Shown here in pieces: positions 18,100 to 26,602 of a stretch of DNA of 43,169 bases. The first letter of the stretch is position 1, and every line of letters begins with the position of its first letter. The position numbers and the translations under genes are program-made. The notes below the pieces were generated by a model, which ran no database searches, was not told where the DNA came from, and saw nothing but the letters and a program-made list of their open reading frames with translations. The stretch comes from Roseomonas xinghualingensis (GTDB taxonomy: Bacteria > Pseudomonadota > Alphaproteobacteria > Acetobacterales > Acetobacteraceae). The stretch spans positions 1-43,169 of the forward strand of contig NZ_JAOXLP010000029.1 in assembly GCF_025791835.1 (NCBI RefSeq), given 5' to 3'.

Positions 18100-19577
18100 A
18101 GCAACCCCATCATTGGCCAGATGGTCGCGGAGAACAGGACCAGCAGCGCCAGTCCCGCGACCGTTAACACGATTCCCACCTTGGCAAATTCCCGTGTCGA
18201 AAAGGCGCCTGTTGAATAGCAGAGCATATTCTGCGGCGCATTGGTGGGCAGAATGAAGCCGAAGGACACCACCATGGCCTGGATCATCACGATCCCGAAG
18301 ATCGTCTCCCGCTCAAAGGGCAACGTCTGGGCAAAGGCGATCATGATGGGAATCAGCGTGCTGGCCAGCCCGGTCGCCGAGGCAAAGCCCAGATGCAGCA
18401 CGATGCTGAAGAGCGAGAGCGCCCCGACCACCAGGAACACCGGCATGGCTGCAAGGCCGAGTTGCCCCAGCGTCACACTGGCCAGCCAGGCTGCCGCTCC
18501 AGTGCGAGACAGCAGGATACCGAGGGAGATGCCTGCAGCGAAGAGTACCACCGTACCCCAAGGCACCTGCTTCTCCGCCTGAGCCCAAGTCATAACCCCA
18601 ATGCGCGGCATCAGCAGGAGCGCAATGCCAAGCTGTGTCGTCGTGGTGGTATCCAGCGGGTGCAGCCAGCCCTCCGTGGCCCATAGTAATAGCAGCAGCA
18701 GCGCCACGAGCATGAGCCGCCGCTCGGCGGGCGACACCGGCCCGAGTTCAGCCAACTCCGTCGCCAGCAGCCGCTTTGCTTCCTCCGCCGGCGGCACATG
18801 GGGCCGCAGTATCAGCACCGCGATCAAGAACAGCACAACGCTCATGGAAAAGGTGAAAGGCAGTGCCATGATGAACCATTCGCCCCAGGTGATGCTATGG
18901 CCGAAGGCACCCTCCATGAAACTCAGGCTGATCAGGTTCTGCGCCGCTCCAGTCTTAACAGCCATATTGAAGATCGAGCAGGCCTGCGCCGTCACGATGA
19001 TCAGTGCTGCGCCCAGGCTGCTCGTCACCGGCAGCCCCAAGGCTGTGATGATGCCCACCATGATCGGGATCACCGCACCAACACGAGCCGTGGCGGAGGG
19101 GATGAAAAGCGCCAGCACGAAGCCGACGATCATCGCCCCGAGAATCAGCCGCGCTGGCGAAATGCCGATCCGTGCCATCACCAGCAGCGCCACACGCCGG
19201 TCCAGCCCCGTCAGCTTAAGAGCCACCGCCAGGAACAGCGCTCCTGCCACCAGCAGAACGGCAGAGGAAGAGAAACCGGACAGCATCTGCCCCAATGCCT
19301 GGGCGGATGTCATTGGCTGTGCGCCGTCGGTCAACGGTTTCCCCATCAAGCCCAGAACAGCCAGACCGATCAGCACGACGGCACTGGCCGCCGGGGAAAT
19401 ACATTCGCTGATCCATATGATGATCACCAGAACGAGCAGCCCGAGCGCGACCTGGCCCGAGGAGGTCAAGCCCGCCGGCGTTGGCAGCATCAGCACGATA
19501 ATGTAGGCAAGGATGGCTATGCCGAGCCATGCCAGCTTACGATTCGATGTTGGCTCGCCGGGTGACATCAAAAGCAT
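18096..19577 (-). CDS. DASS/SLC13-family anion symporter
   Basis: Encodes 493 residues from the ATG at 19577, preceded by GGAGG five bases upstream; a longer frame to 19628 lacks such a site. About 11-12 membrane helices are evident. The family signature near the C-terminus is visible (PTNAPQNMLCYSTGAFSTRE). The first part matches SLC13/ArsB-like permeases (WISECISPAASAVVLIGLAV). It should import a di- or monocarboxylate or hydroxyacid with Na+. Coupling with the downstream dehydrogenase argues for a 2-hydroxyacid-like substrate. The family is clear; the ligand is inferred. Confidence 0.88.
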   Translation of the reverse strand: MLLMSPGEPTSNRKLAWLGIAILAYIIVLMLPTPAGLTSSGQVALGLLVLVIIIWISECISPAASAVVLIGLAVLGLMGKPLTDGAQPMTSAQALGQMLSGFSSSAVLLVAGALFLAVALKLTGLDRRVALLVMARIGISPARLILGAMIVGFVLALFIPSATARVGAVIPIMVGIITALGLPVTSSLGAALIIVTAQACSIFNMAVKTGAAQNLISLSFMEGAFGHSITWGEWFIMALPFTFSMSVVLFLIAVLILRPHVPPAEEAKRLLATELAELGPVSPAERRLMLVALLLLLLWATEGWLHPLDTTTTTQLGIALLLMPRIGVMTWAQAEKQVPWGTVVLFAAGISLGILLSRTGAAAWLASVTLGQLGLAAMPVFLVVGALSLFSIVLHLGFASATGLASTLIPIMIAFAQTLPFERETIFGIVMIQAMVVSFGFILPTNAPQNMLCYSTGAFSTREFAKVGIVLTVAGLALLVLFSATIWPMMGLL

Positions 19578-19639
19578 ACCAACCTCCGATAGACGGACGT
19601 AGGGTATTCCCAGAAACGGCAGCGGCATCTTAGGGTTGT

Positions 19640-19700
19640 GGTTAAAGAATGTTTTGTTTTGGAAACATCAACAATGCTGTTCCTTTTAAACAATCGGTAG
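19640..19700. promoter_or_regulatory. AT-rich regulatory region upstream of the DASS operon
   Basis: This short AT-rich patch in GC-rich surroundings lies between the divergent DASS and pfkB genes. It holds the inverted repeat TGTTT-TGG-AAACA (19655-19667). A second, imperfect pair is GGAAACA (19661-19667) and TGTTCC (19678-19683). Such repeats could bind a repressor. No regulator gene is adjacent. The region may control either or both divergent units. Confidence 0.4.
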
Positions 19701-19875
19701 GAATGGCCTCCCTGGTTACTCGGCACTCATGCTTTGGTCAGGCCGCCGGGCCCAACGGGCTTTGGTCGACCGTGCAATGCATACGCACTGGGCGCGAAGC
19801 GTTTGCGTGAAACGTGCCTCTGCCGGAGGCATCATGTCACGCAATTGGCATCAATTTTGGAGGTAGGCGGCCGCA

Positions 19876-20838
19876 ATGCCCCCGCTGATCACTACTCTGA
19901 CGCTCAACCCGACCATCGACCTGGCCAGCGAAGCCAAGGCCGTGCAACCTATCCGGAAGGTCAGAACCTTCAATGAGCGTCAGGACCCCGGTGGGGGCGG
20001 CGTGAATGTCTCGCGTGTGGTGCGCGAACTGGGTGGGGAGACGCTGGCGATGATTCTGGCCGGTGGCGTCACCGGCCGCTTCCTTGAGGAACTTCTGGAC
20101 GAGGCGGACGTTCCGCGCCGGAGCATCCCGATCGCGGGGCGCACACGCATCAGCCAGACGGTGCTCGACCAGACTAGCCAGTTCGAATACCGCTTCGTTC
20201 CTGAAGGACCGACCATCACCGAGGCCGAATGGATGGCTGCGCTGGAAGCCATCGGGGAAGTCGAAGGGGGTTGGTTCGTCGCCAGCGGTAGCCTGCCGGC
20301 CGGCGCACCACAGGATTTCTATGCACGCGCCGCCACCATCGCCGCGCGGCGCGGCATCCGCTTCGTACTGGACACATCTGGCGACGCCCTCCGCATGGCA
20401 CTTGAAGCGGGTGGGGTGGAACTGGTGAAGCCGAGCCTTGGCGAGTTCGAGTCCCTGATCGGGCGTGAGTTGCGCGATCCAGCCCTGCTGGAGCAGGCAG
20501 CCGTCGATCTGGCCCGCTCCGGCCGCGTCGCCCGCGTGGCTGTCACGCTGGGCCGGGATGGCGCCCTGCTTGCGACGGCGGAGGGAACGCTGCGCCTGCC
20601 CGCGCTGGATGTCGTCGTCCGTGGCGCGGTGGGAGCCGGGGACAGCTTCCTGGCGTCCATGACCCTTGCGCTCGCGCGGGGGCAAAGCACGGAGGATGCG
20701 TTCGCCTGGGGCGTGGCGGCAGGTGCCGCCGCCGTTTCAAGTGCCGGCACCGCGCATCCTCGCCGGACGGAGGTGGAGGCCTTGCGCCAGCGGATCCATC
20801 AGGTTCCCGCCGGCCCGGTGCCGAAGGGGGAGCAATAA
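19876..20838 (+). CDS. pfkB: 6-phosphofructokinase II, PfkB family
   Basis: Encodes 320 residues. It matches E. coli PfkB closely along its length: TLTLNPTID at the start, PGGGGVNVSR (38-47) for sugar binding, ASGSLPAG (136-143), ELVKPSLGEF, and GAGDSF (253-258) with catalytic base Asp256. It phosphorylates fructose-6-phosphate to fructose-1,6-bisphosphate. A GGAGG ribosome binding site lies 12 bases upstream of the ATG. The glucokinase gene follows after 2 bases, so the two form an operon for glucose entry into glycolysis. 1-phosphofructokinase or tagatose-6-phosphate kinase activity is a lesser alternative. Confidence 0.9.
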   Translation: MPPLITTLTLNPTIDLASEAKAVQPIRKVRTFNERQDPGGGGVNVSRVVRELGGETLAMILAGGVTGRFLEELLDEADVPRRSIPIAGRTRISQTVLDQTSQFEYRFVPEGPTITEAEWMAALEAIGEVEGGWFVASGSLPAGAPQDFYARAATIAARRGIRFVLDTSGDALRMALEAGGVELVKPSLGEFESLIGRELRDPALLEQAAVDLARSGRVARVAVTLGRDGALLATAEGTLRLPALDVVVRGAVGAGDSFLASMTLALARGQSTEDAFAWGVAAGAAAVSSAGTAHPRRTEVEALRQRIHQVPAGPVPKGEQ

Positions 20839-20840
20839 GT

Positions 20841-21770
20841 ATGCGCCTCATCGGTGACATCGGCGGCACCAATGCCCGCTTCGCCCTTTGCGAGCCTGGC
20901 GGCCCGCCACTGAATGAACGCAAGCTGCCGGTTGCCCAGTATCCCGGCCTGATCGAGGCCGCCCAGGCCTATCTCGCTGGGCGCGTGGTGGATGAAGCGG
21001 TTTTTGCCGTCGCGACGCCCGTGCTGGGCGATGAGGTGGCCTTCACCAACAGCCCATGGCGCTTCACCGTCCCGGATGCACGGGAACGGCTTGGCCTGCA
21101 ACGGCTGGTGGTCATCAACGACTTCGTGGCCCAGGCCTCCGCGATCCGGGCTCTGGAGGCGAAGGAGATCCGGACATTGAAGCCCGGCACGCCTTATCCC
21201 GGCCGGCCTTGCGTCGTGCTCGGCCCCGGCACCGGACTCGGCGTGGCCTTCCTGCTGGAGGTGGAGGGAAAGACGCGAGTACTTTCCAGCGAAGCCGGCC
21301 ATTCCTCTTTCTCTCCCCAGGATGACCGTCAGGGCGAGATTCTGCGCCGCCTGCGCCGCGAATTCGGCCATGTCTCCATGGAGCGCCTACTCTCTGGCCC
21401 AGGCCTGCTGCGGCTGGCGAATGGCCTTGCCGAAATCGAGGGGCAGCCGCTGCGCCTGAAAGACCCGAAGGAGGTCTCGGCCAGGGCGGCCGACGGCAAT
21501 TGCCCCATCTGCCTGGAAGCCTCGCGGATGTTCTCCGCCATCCTGGGCGCGGCGGCGGGAGACATGGCTCTCACGGTGCTGGCGGAAGGCGGCGTCTATG
21601 TCACGGGCGGGCTCTGCCGCAATCTTGGCCCGTTGCTGGACCTCGCGGCGTTGAAGGAGGGCTTCATCTCCAAGGGCCGCTTCTCAGGTTATCTGGAGGC
21701 TGTGCCGATCAGCCAGGTGATGCGCCCCCATACCGGCCTCCTGGGGGCCGCGATCTATGACGGAGCGTAA
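20841..21770 (+). CDS. glk: Glucokinase, bacterial Glk family
   Basis: Encodes 309 residues. It begins with the phosphate-binding motif GDIGGTNARFAL (5-16). The catalytic Asp94 is in VINDFVAQA. Further motifs are GPGTGLG, SSEAGHSSF (the family's glucose-binding E-x-G-H) and YVTGGLCRN. It phosphorylates glucose with ATP in the cytoplasm. The start is 2 bases after the pfkB stop, with GGGGGAG inside the end of pfkB as ribosome binding site. The pair would feed free glucose to fructose-1,6-bisphosphate after isomerisation. Confidence 0.92.
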   Translation: MRLIGDIGGTNARFALCEPGGPPLNERKLPVAQYPGLIEAAQAYLAGRVVDEAVFAVATPVLGDEVAFTNSPWRFTVPDARERLGLQRLVVINDFVAQASAIRALEAKEIRTLKPGTPYPGRPCVVLGPGTGLGVAFLLEVEGKTRVLSSEAGHSSFSPQDDRQGEILRRLRREFGHVSMERLLSGPGLLRLANGLAEIEGQPLRLKDPKEVSARAADGNCPICLEASRMFSAILGAAAGDMALTVLAEGGVYVTGGLCRNLGPLLDLAALKEGFISKGRFSGYLEAVPISQVMRPHTGLLGAAIYDGA

Positions 21771-21827
21771 GGCGAGCGGCGGCTGAACCTGCACACACGA
21801 CTGAAGCCGCAGCGGCCACCCTGCTGA

Positions 21828-21855
21828 GCAGCCGGGCGCTCACCCGCCCGGCTGC
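21828..21855. terminator. Hairpin between convergent glk and protease genes
   Basis: Arms 21828-21838 and 21845-21855 are perfect 11-bp reverse complements around a 6-base loop. The hairpin overlaps the last codons and stop of the minus-strand protease gene and lies about 58 bases after glk. No T-run follows on either strand, so it would be a non-canonical terminator or a 3'-end stabilising structure. Confidence 0.45.
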
Positions 21856-22967
21856 AGCGTGACATCAATCTTGAGAACCTGTTCACCGCGCAGGATGGTC
21901 AAGTTGGCCACGGCGCCGATCCCCAGCCGGTCGGTCGCCTTGGTGAGATCCTCCACGCTGGAGACCGGCTGTTCATTAACGGCCGTGATGATGTCGCCGG
22001 GCAGGAACGCGCCATCCGGAGTCATCCGCGCCGGCCTGATTCCTGCGGCAGCGGCGGCCGAGCCGGGGATGACATCCAGCACGAACACACCCGGCACACC
22101 AAGGCGCGAGGAGAGAGCGTCATTCAGCTGCGCCTCGGTTCGGATGCCGAGCGTGGGCGGCACATAGCGCCCCTCTGCAATCAGCCTGGGCACGATGCGG
22201 TTCACCACATCGACGGGCACGGCGAAGCCGATACCCGCGCTCGCCCCCGAAGGGCTGAAGATCGCTGTGTTCACGCCGATCAGGCGCCCGGCGCTGTCGA
22301 GCAGCGGCCCACCCGAATTGCCGGGATTGATCGCGGCATCCGTTTGGATGAGGCCCTGCATCACCCCACCGCCCTCCCCAGGAAGTTCGCGTCCGAGAGC
22401 GGAGATGATGCCCGTCGTCAGTGTCCAGTCCAGGCCGAAAGGATTTCCTATCGCGAAGACCCTCTGGCCGACACGCAGATCGGCGCTGCTGCCGATCGGG
22501 AGCGGGGGCGGACCACCGACGCCGACGCCGATACGCAGGACCGCCAGATCATGCGCCGGGCTCGAGCCCACCAGTGCCGCGTTGTAGGCCCGTCCATCCG
22601 CCAGCCGCACCGTCGCTCCGGAAGCACCGGCAACGACATGGTGATTGGTCACGACATGGCCGGACTCATCCCAAATGAATCCGGAACCAGTGCCCCGGGG
22701 AACATTCAGTGCGTTCCGTGTCCAGGCATTCACCACGCGCTCGGTTGTGGCGATGAACACGACCGAGCCGCGCGCTGCCTCGAACAACTCGATCGTGCTG
22801 AGCTCGTCCTCCGCCAGGCTCCCGCGGGGCGTGATCACGCGGGGCTCCACCTTCTGCCCGATCAGAATGGACTGGATCAGTGGGATGCTTTGCCAGGCCA
22901 CCATAAGGACCAGCAACGCCAGGGTGATCCCGAGGAGGCGAGGAAGGAAGCGTCCATTGTCCGGCAT
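21840..22967 (-). CDS. Membrane-anchored trypsin-like serine protease, DegS/HtrA type
   Basis: Encodes 375 residues. It has one N-terminal membrane anchor (about 11-30), then a trypsin-like domain with the complete triad: His110 (TNHHVV), Asp140 (AHDLAVL) and Ser218 (INPGNSGGPL). A single PDZ domain follows (about 270-370), with FLPGDIITAVNEQPV typical of HtrA. One PDZ and an anchor resemble DegS more than DegP. It should act in the periplasm at the inner membrane in protein quality control or signalling. It is transcribed alone, converging on pfkB-glk. Confidence 0.9.
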   Translation of the reverse strand: MPDNGRFLPRLLGITLALLVLMVAWQSIPLIQSILIGQKVEPRVITPRGSLAEDELSTIELFEAARGSVVFIATTERVVNAWTRNALNVPRGTGSGFIWDESGHVVTNHHVVAGASGATVRLADGRAYNAALVGSSPAHDLAVLRIGVGVGGPPPLPIGSSADLRVGQRVFAIGNPFGLDWTLTTGIISALGRELPGEGGGVMQGLIQTDAAINPGNSGGPLLDSAGRLIGVNTAIFSPSGASAGIGFAVPVDVVNRIVPRLIAEGRYVPPTLGIRTEAQLNDALSSRLGVPGVFVLDVIPGSAAAAAGIRPARMTPDGAFLPGDIITAVNEQPVSSVEDLTKATDRLGIGAVANLTILRGEQVLKIDVTLQPGG

Positions 22968-23514
22968 GAGATTATCTAGCAGGCAGCTGGCTCAGGGCGG
23001 TAGGGTGCCGGAAAGTCGCTGCGCCCCACGCTTTCAGGATTCGGCGCTCCAGCCGCCGAATGCCCTTGCCCCATGCCACAGCCATTTGCACCGCACAATT
23101 TGATGTGATTTCGTAACCTTCTGATAGCAAATTGGTTTCTGGGACCAGGAACTGTGGTGGGCTCGGAGGCGAGTCCCGCAAGCCTGTCCCCCTGGGGTAA
23201 CTCCCCAATACGACACGGCCACAGCCATCCTCCCGTCCCTGCCCTTTCTATTGAAGCCGTGCGGCCATGCCCATGGTTGGCGCCGTCCCGCACCGGCTTC
23301 CCACCCGGCGGATGCTCCGCATGGCACCCGCCCCTGCTCTCCTCGCCCAGACACGGACTCGGTGCCCTACTCTTGCGCCCGCTGCGGGAGCATGGCCGAA
23401 AGGAGAAGGAGCGCGGCAGCGCGCAACTCCTAACAGGCTTGGCCGCAAGGGCGTCCCCCATGCGCGATGGCCCCGATCCTGCTTCCACAGGCCCTGACTC
23501 CGGAGAACCGACGC
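22968..23514. other. Divergent intergenic stretch between protease and monooxygenase genes
   Basis: I see no recognisable gene in these ~550 bases. Several short frames are open on both strands because of high GC, but none resembles a family. The part near 23080-23140 is AT-rich and probably holds promoters for one or both flanking genes. It includes a 7-bp inverted repeat described separately. Confidence 0.4.
23096..23134. promoter_or_regulatory. Inverted repeat in an AT-rich intergenic patch
   Basis: CAATTTG (23096-23102) and CAAATTG (23128-23134) are perfect inverted repeats 25 bases apart. Between them on the plus strand are a possible -35 (TTGATG) and -10 (TGATAG) 16 bases apart. It lies 130-170 bases upstream of the protease start and about 400 bases from the monooxygenase start. 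It is a possible operator or promoter; chance cannot be excluded. Confidence 0.3.
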
Positions 23515-24570
23515 ATGGACATCGCCCTCTTCAATCTCATGTCCCAGAATCGGGCAGACGAAACCCCGGCCGAAATCCTAGGCATGACAGTGGAGATGGT
23601 GCGCCTCGCGGAGCAGTTGGGCTTCGACGGCACCTGGTTCGCCGAGCACCACTTCACCAGCCACTCCGTCTGCCCCTCTCCCTTGATGATGACCGCCCAT
23701 TGTGCGGCGGTGACCAAGCGCCTCCGCCTGGGTCCCGCCGTGGTGGTTCTGCCACTGCACCACCCGCTTCGCGTGGTGCAGGAGCTGGGCATGCTACAGG
23801 CCCTCACCGGCGGCCGTATCCAGCTCGGCCTCGGTACGGGACACCAGCCGCATGAGTTCCGCACCTATGGCATCCCGATGGCCGAGCGCACCGCTATCCT
23901 CGAGGAAGGCTGGGATATCATTGAGCGTGGCCTGACCACCGGCCGCATCGGATATGACGGCCGCCATTACGCCATCCCCGATGCCCCCATCGCCGCCTTT
24001 CCTGGCCAGATGCCGCCCCTTTTCCTGGCCGGTGGGGAGCCGAAGCTGCTGCAACGCACCGCGCGCGCCGGGGGCTCGCTCTTCATCAGCCAGGGGCACC
24101 GCCGTGCGGCGGCCGCCCTGCCGATGCGCGACAAGCTCCTCGCCGCCCTCCGTGCCGGCGGACTGCCGGATTCCGCGCTGAAGCTCGCCATCCAGCGCTA
24201 TGTCTTCGTCACCGACGATCCGGCGGAGAAGCGCCAAGCCGCGGAGGGCATGCTGCGCTTCATCCGTACCACCCTCTCCCTCCGCGACCAGGACCCGCCG
24301 CGCGACGGCGCCTTCATGCGCTCCATCCCCTTCGAGGGGGAGCCGAGCATCGACTGGCTGCTGGAGAATGCCCCGATCGGCTCGGCCGAGCAGGTGATCG
24401 AGCGGCTGGCGGAGGACTTCCACCTCCTCTCCCCCACTCATTGGAGCCTGTATATGGGCTTCACCGGCCTGCCGGCGCCACGCGTCCTCGCCTCGCTGGA
24501 GCGGTTCGGAAAGGAAGTCCTGCCCGTCTTGCGGAATTTGAAGGTCGAACCGGCGCGGCTCGCTTCGTAG
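23515..24570 (+). CDS. LLM-class flavin-dependent monooxygenase (luciferase-like)
   Basis: Encodes 351 residues from ATG 23515, with GGAGA eight bases upstream; an upstream in-frame start at 23467 is less likely. The luciferase-like fold is recognisable: MDIALFNLM at the first strand, AEQLGFDGTWFAEHHF (about 30-45), LGPAVVVLPLHHPLRVVQEL (about 85-105), and GLGTGHQPHEF in the flavin-binding area. Members use reduced FMN and oxygen (or F420) to oxidise varied substrates, such as alkanesulfonates, long-chain alkanes or aldehydes. No flavin reductase is encoded nearby, so the substrate cannot be predicted. Confidence 0.85.
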   Translation: MDIALFNLMSQNRADETPAEILGMTVEMVRLAEQLGFDGTWFAEHHFTSHSVCPSPLMMTAHCAAVTKRLRLGPAVVVLPLHHPLRVVQELGMLQALTGGRIQLGLGTGHQPHEFRTYGIPMAERTAILEEGWDIIERGLTTGRIGYDGRHYAIPDAPIAAFPGQMPPLFLAGGEPKLLQRTARAGGSLFISQGHRRAAAALPMRDKLLAALRAGGLPDSALKLAIQRYVFVTDDPAEKRQAAEGMLRFIRTTLSLRDQDPPRDGAFMRSIPFEGEPSIDWLLENAPIGSAEQVIERLAEDFHLLSPTHWSLYMGFTGLPAPRVLASLERFGKEVLPVLRNLKVEPARLAS

Positions 24571-24577
24571 TGCTTTT

Positions 24578-24601
24578 GGCTCAGGGGAACACCCCTGGGC
24601 C
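24578..24601 (+). terminator. Hairpin after the monooxygenase gene
   Basis: Arms 24578-24587 and 24592-24601 pair over 10 positions (nine Watson-Crick plus one T-G) around the loop AACA, starting 7 bases after the stop codon. There is no T-run downstream, so efficiency as an intrinsic terminator is uncertain. Confidence 0.45.
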
Positions 24602-24886
24602 ATAACCCATCCTCTATCGGCCGCTGGCCAGTGCCAGAACTCTCCCGACGCAAGATGGCGCTCTGGGCGGAACAGGCGATGGCAGCGATAGGCAAAGCCT
24701 CATGGCTGCCGAGGACAGAGCCCCATAACAAGGTCGTGTCGCCGTGCTATCCCCTGTGGCTGCGGCGACCGGCCATGGCGCCCCAACGGGCCTCCCTTGC
24801 CGCGCCGATTTGCGCGGAATGGCCCGTCCCTGGTCAGGTCCCGTCGCCCCTCCCCCGGGGCGACGGGGCAGTACCCTTCCCGGGCC
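24602..24886. other. Convergent intergenic stretch
   Basis: No gene is recognised between the monooxygenase and hydroxylase genes, which converge here. The stretch contains the hairpin at 24840-24867. Short frames exist but have no similarity that I can see. Confidence 0.4.
24840..24867 (-). terminator. Hairpin after the hydroxylase operon
   Basis: Arms 24840-24850 and 24857-24867 are perfect 11-bp GC-rich reverse complements around a 6-base loop. It begins 19 bases past the stop of the minus-strand hydroxylase gene. No T-run follows, but position and stability suggest a transcript end. Confidence 0.5.
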
Positions 24887-25834
24887 TCAGCCCGCGCGGC
24901 GGAAGGCGGCGAGGAAGCGTCGTGTCCCCTCCACCTGCTGGTGCCACCAGCCACCCTGCACCAGCGCCGGCGATGCCTCCGGATCACCGGTGCGGGGGAA
25001 GACGTCCCGCCGGAAGTCGCCCGTGCGGAAAAGCATGTCCCAGAAGGGAAACAGCACAGCGTAGTTCCGCCCTTCCTCGCCGGCCGAAAGCACGCCGTGA
25101 TGGAGGCGGTGGAAGCGCGGCGATACCAGGAGCCTTTCGCCGATCCGCCCAAAGGAAAGGCGGACATTCGCGTGGGAAAGGCTTTCCATCACGCGCAGGA
25201 TGATGACGATCAGCGGGAACTGCCCCGGCGGCACGCCGATCAGAAGGGCCAGGCCACCGAACCAGAGCGCCGCGATCATGTCGTCGATCACGTGGTTCCG
25301 GTCATCGGTCCAGAAGGTCATCTTCTCCTGGGCATGATGAATCGAATGCAGCGCCCACCACCACGGGATGGTGTGTTGCAGCCGGTGGCGCCAGTACTCG
25401 CCGAAATCGAGGATGACGACATAGAGCGCAAAGGCCAGGAGCGGCCGGGTTTCCAGCGCCGGAACCAGCGTCTCGAGAGTGGGCGCCACCCAGCCCAGAT
25501 CCGCCATCCAGCCATCGAACTGCGCCTGCACGCCGGAGAGCAGGATGAAGGCGATCAGCGGCAACAGGCCCAGCCGCGCGAGCAGCGTATAGACGACATC
25601 GGTGAAGACCACGCGCCGGTCATCCCAGCGCTCCACCGGGCGCCAGGCCTCCAGCGGCCGGCACACGGCATAGACCACCAGCACCTGCACAACGCCGAAG
25701 ACAAAGAAGTCCATCCAGGCGAAGGCGTCATCCTCCCACTCCATCATGCCCAGGGCATAGAGGGTGGGCTGAACCGCGGCCTGGAACAGCCAGCTGGTGA
25801 AGGAGTCGTAGAGGCGGAGCATCCCGTCGAACAT
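24887..25834 (-). CDS. Sterol desaturase/fatty-acid hydroxylase-family membrane protein
   Basis: Encodes 315 residues with four or more membrane segments. The di-iron histidine clusters are all visible: YWRHRLQH, SIHHAQEKM with later DRNH, ESLSHAN, and FHRLHHG. These define an integral membrane di-iron oxygenase. Bacterial members hydroxylate lipids, for example OlsE on ornithine lipid, but the substrate here is unknown. The start ATG (25834) overlaps the last base of the deacetylase stop, which implies co-transcription with the deacetylase and propeller genes. The call for the family is firm. Confidence 0.9.
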   Translation of the reverse strand: MFDGMLRLYDSFTSWLFQAAVQPTLYALGMMEWEDDAFAWMDFFVFGVVQVLVVYAVCRPLEAWRPVERWDDRRVVFTDVVYTLLARLGLLPLIAFILLSGVQAQFDGWMADLGWVAPTLETLVPALETRPLLAFALYVVILDFGEYWRHRLQHTIPWWWALHSIHHAQEKMTFWTDDRNHVIDDMIAALWFGGLALLIGVPPGQFPLIVIILRVMESLSHANVRLSFGRIGERLLVSPRFHRLHHGVLSAGEEGRNYAVLFPFWDMLFRTGDFRRDVFPRTGDPEASPALVQGGWWHQQVEGTRRFLAAFRRAG

Positions 25835-26598
25835 CAGCGCCGCCCTTCCGGTGGCAAGGTCTCGAAGCAGAATCCACGTTCCTGGAGACCCGCGATCAGC
25901 GGCTCCAATATACCCGCGAAGGGCTCGCGCCGGCTGCGCACGCCCCAGTGCATGACCAGGACCTCGCCATCGCGGATGCCGCGCAGGTTACGGGCCAGCA
26001 GCGCCTGGTTGGGGTGCGCCGCGGCATCCAGCTCGTCCCCGAGGAAGCCATTGGCGGTCCAGCCCTGATGCGCGAAGCCGCAGCGCCGCGCCATGGAGAC
26101 GGCGCCCGGCGTGGTTCGCCCACCCGGCGCCCGCCAGAGCGGCAGCACCTTCGCCTCGGGCACCATGGCGCGCAGGGCCTGGATCGGCCGCTCCAGCTCG
26201 GCGCAAAGCGCTGTCTGGTCCAGCACCTCCGCCCCCTCCCCTCCGCGGCGGGAGGCGTAGCGGACCCGGCCGGCTCCGGCATCGCCGGTGAAGTACCAAT
26301 GGCGCCAGGTATGGCTGGCGAAGACATGTCCTTCCGCTGCGCGCGCCCGCCAGAATTCCGCCCAGCCTGGGGAAAGCGTGCTGTCGCCCCGCGCGCTCGG
26401 CTCGTCGGCGACGAACAGCGTGGCGCGCACCCCGCGCCGGCGGAGGATGCCGGCGATTTCCTCTGCCTCGCGCGACCAGCCCGTGTCGATGGTCAGGTAG
26501 AGCGTGCCGCGGCAGTTCTGCGCCGCCGCCGGCAGCGCCAGCAGCGCCGCCAGCCCGCCTAGGGCGAGCCGCCGCCCCAGCCCAGCCCAGCCGTGCAT
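25834..26598 (-). CDS. Polysaccharide deacetylase (NodB-like), exported
   Basis: Encodes 254 residues from ATG 26598. Longer upstream frames only overlap the preceding gene in another frame. The N-terminus is a signal peptide (RRLALGGLAALLALPAAAQ). The NodB fold motifs are visible: TLYLTIDTG with Asp38, SHTWRH with metal-binding His96 and His100, the WRAPGG motif, and VLVMHWGV with the late catalytic His. The first motif has TIDTG instead of the common TFDDG, so the usual second Asp that binds the metal is Thr; many bacterial members with that change lose or alter activity. It should act in the periplasm on an N- or O-acetylated glycan. It is the middle gene of a three-gene unit. Confidence 0.85.
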   Translation of the reverse strand: MHGWAGLGRRLALGGLAALLALPAAAQNCRGTLYLTIDTGWSREAEEIAGILRRRGVRATLFVADEPSARGDSTLSPGWAEFWRARAAEGHVFASHTWRHWYFTGDAGAGRVRYASRRGGEGAEVLDQTALCAELERPIQALRAMVPEAKVLPLWRAPGGRTTPGAVSMARRCGFAHQGWTANGFLGDELDAAAHPNQALLARNLRGIRDGEVLVMHWGVRSRREPFAGILEPLIAGLQERGFCFETLPPEGRR

Positions 26599-26602
26599 CG
26601 CC

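Noticed and set aside
19837..20685. A minus-strand frame opposite pfkB
   Set aside because: It is a shadow of pfkB; pfkB matches its family throughout.
24797..26068. A long plus-strand open frame opposite the hydroxylase and deacetylase genes
   Set aside because: It runs antisense to two genes with clear catalytic motifs. Its own translation is low in complexity, rich in Arg, His, Gln and Pro, and resembles no family.
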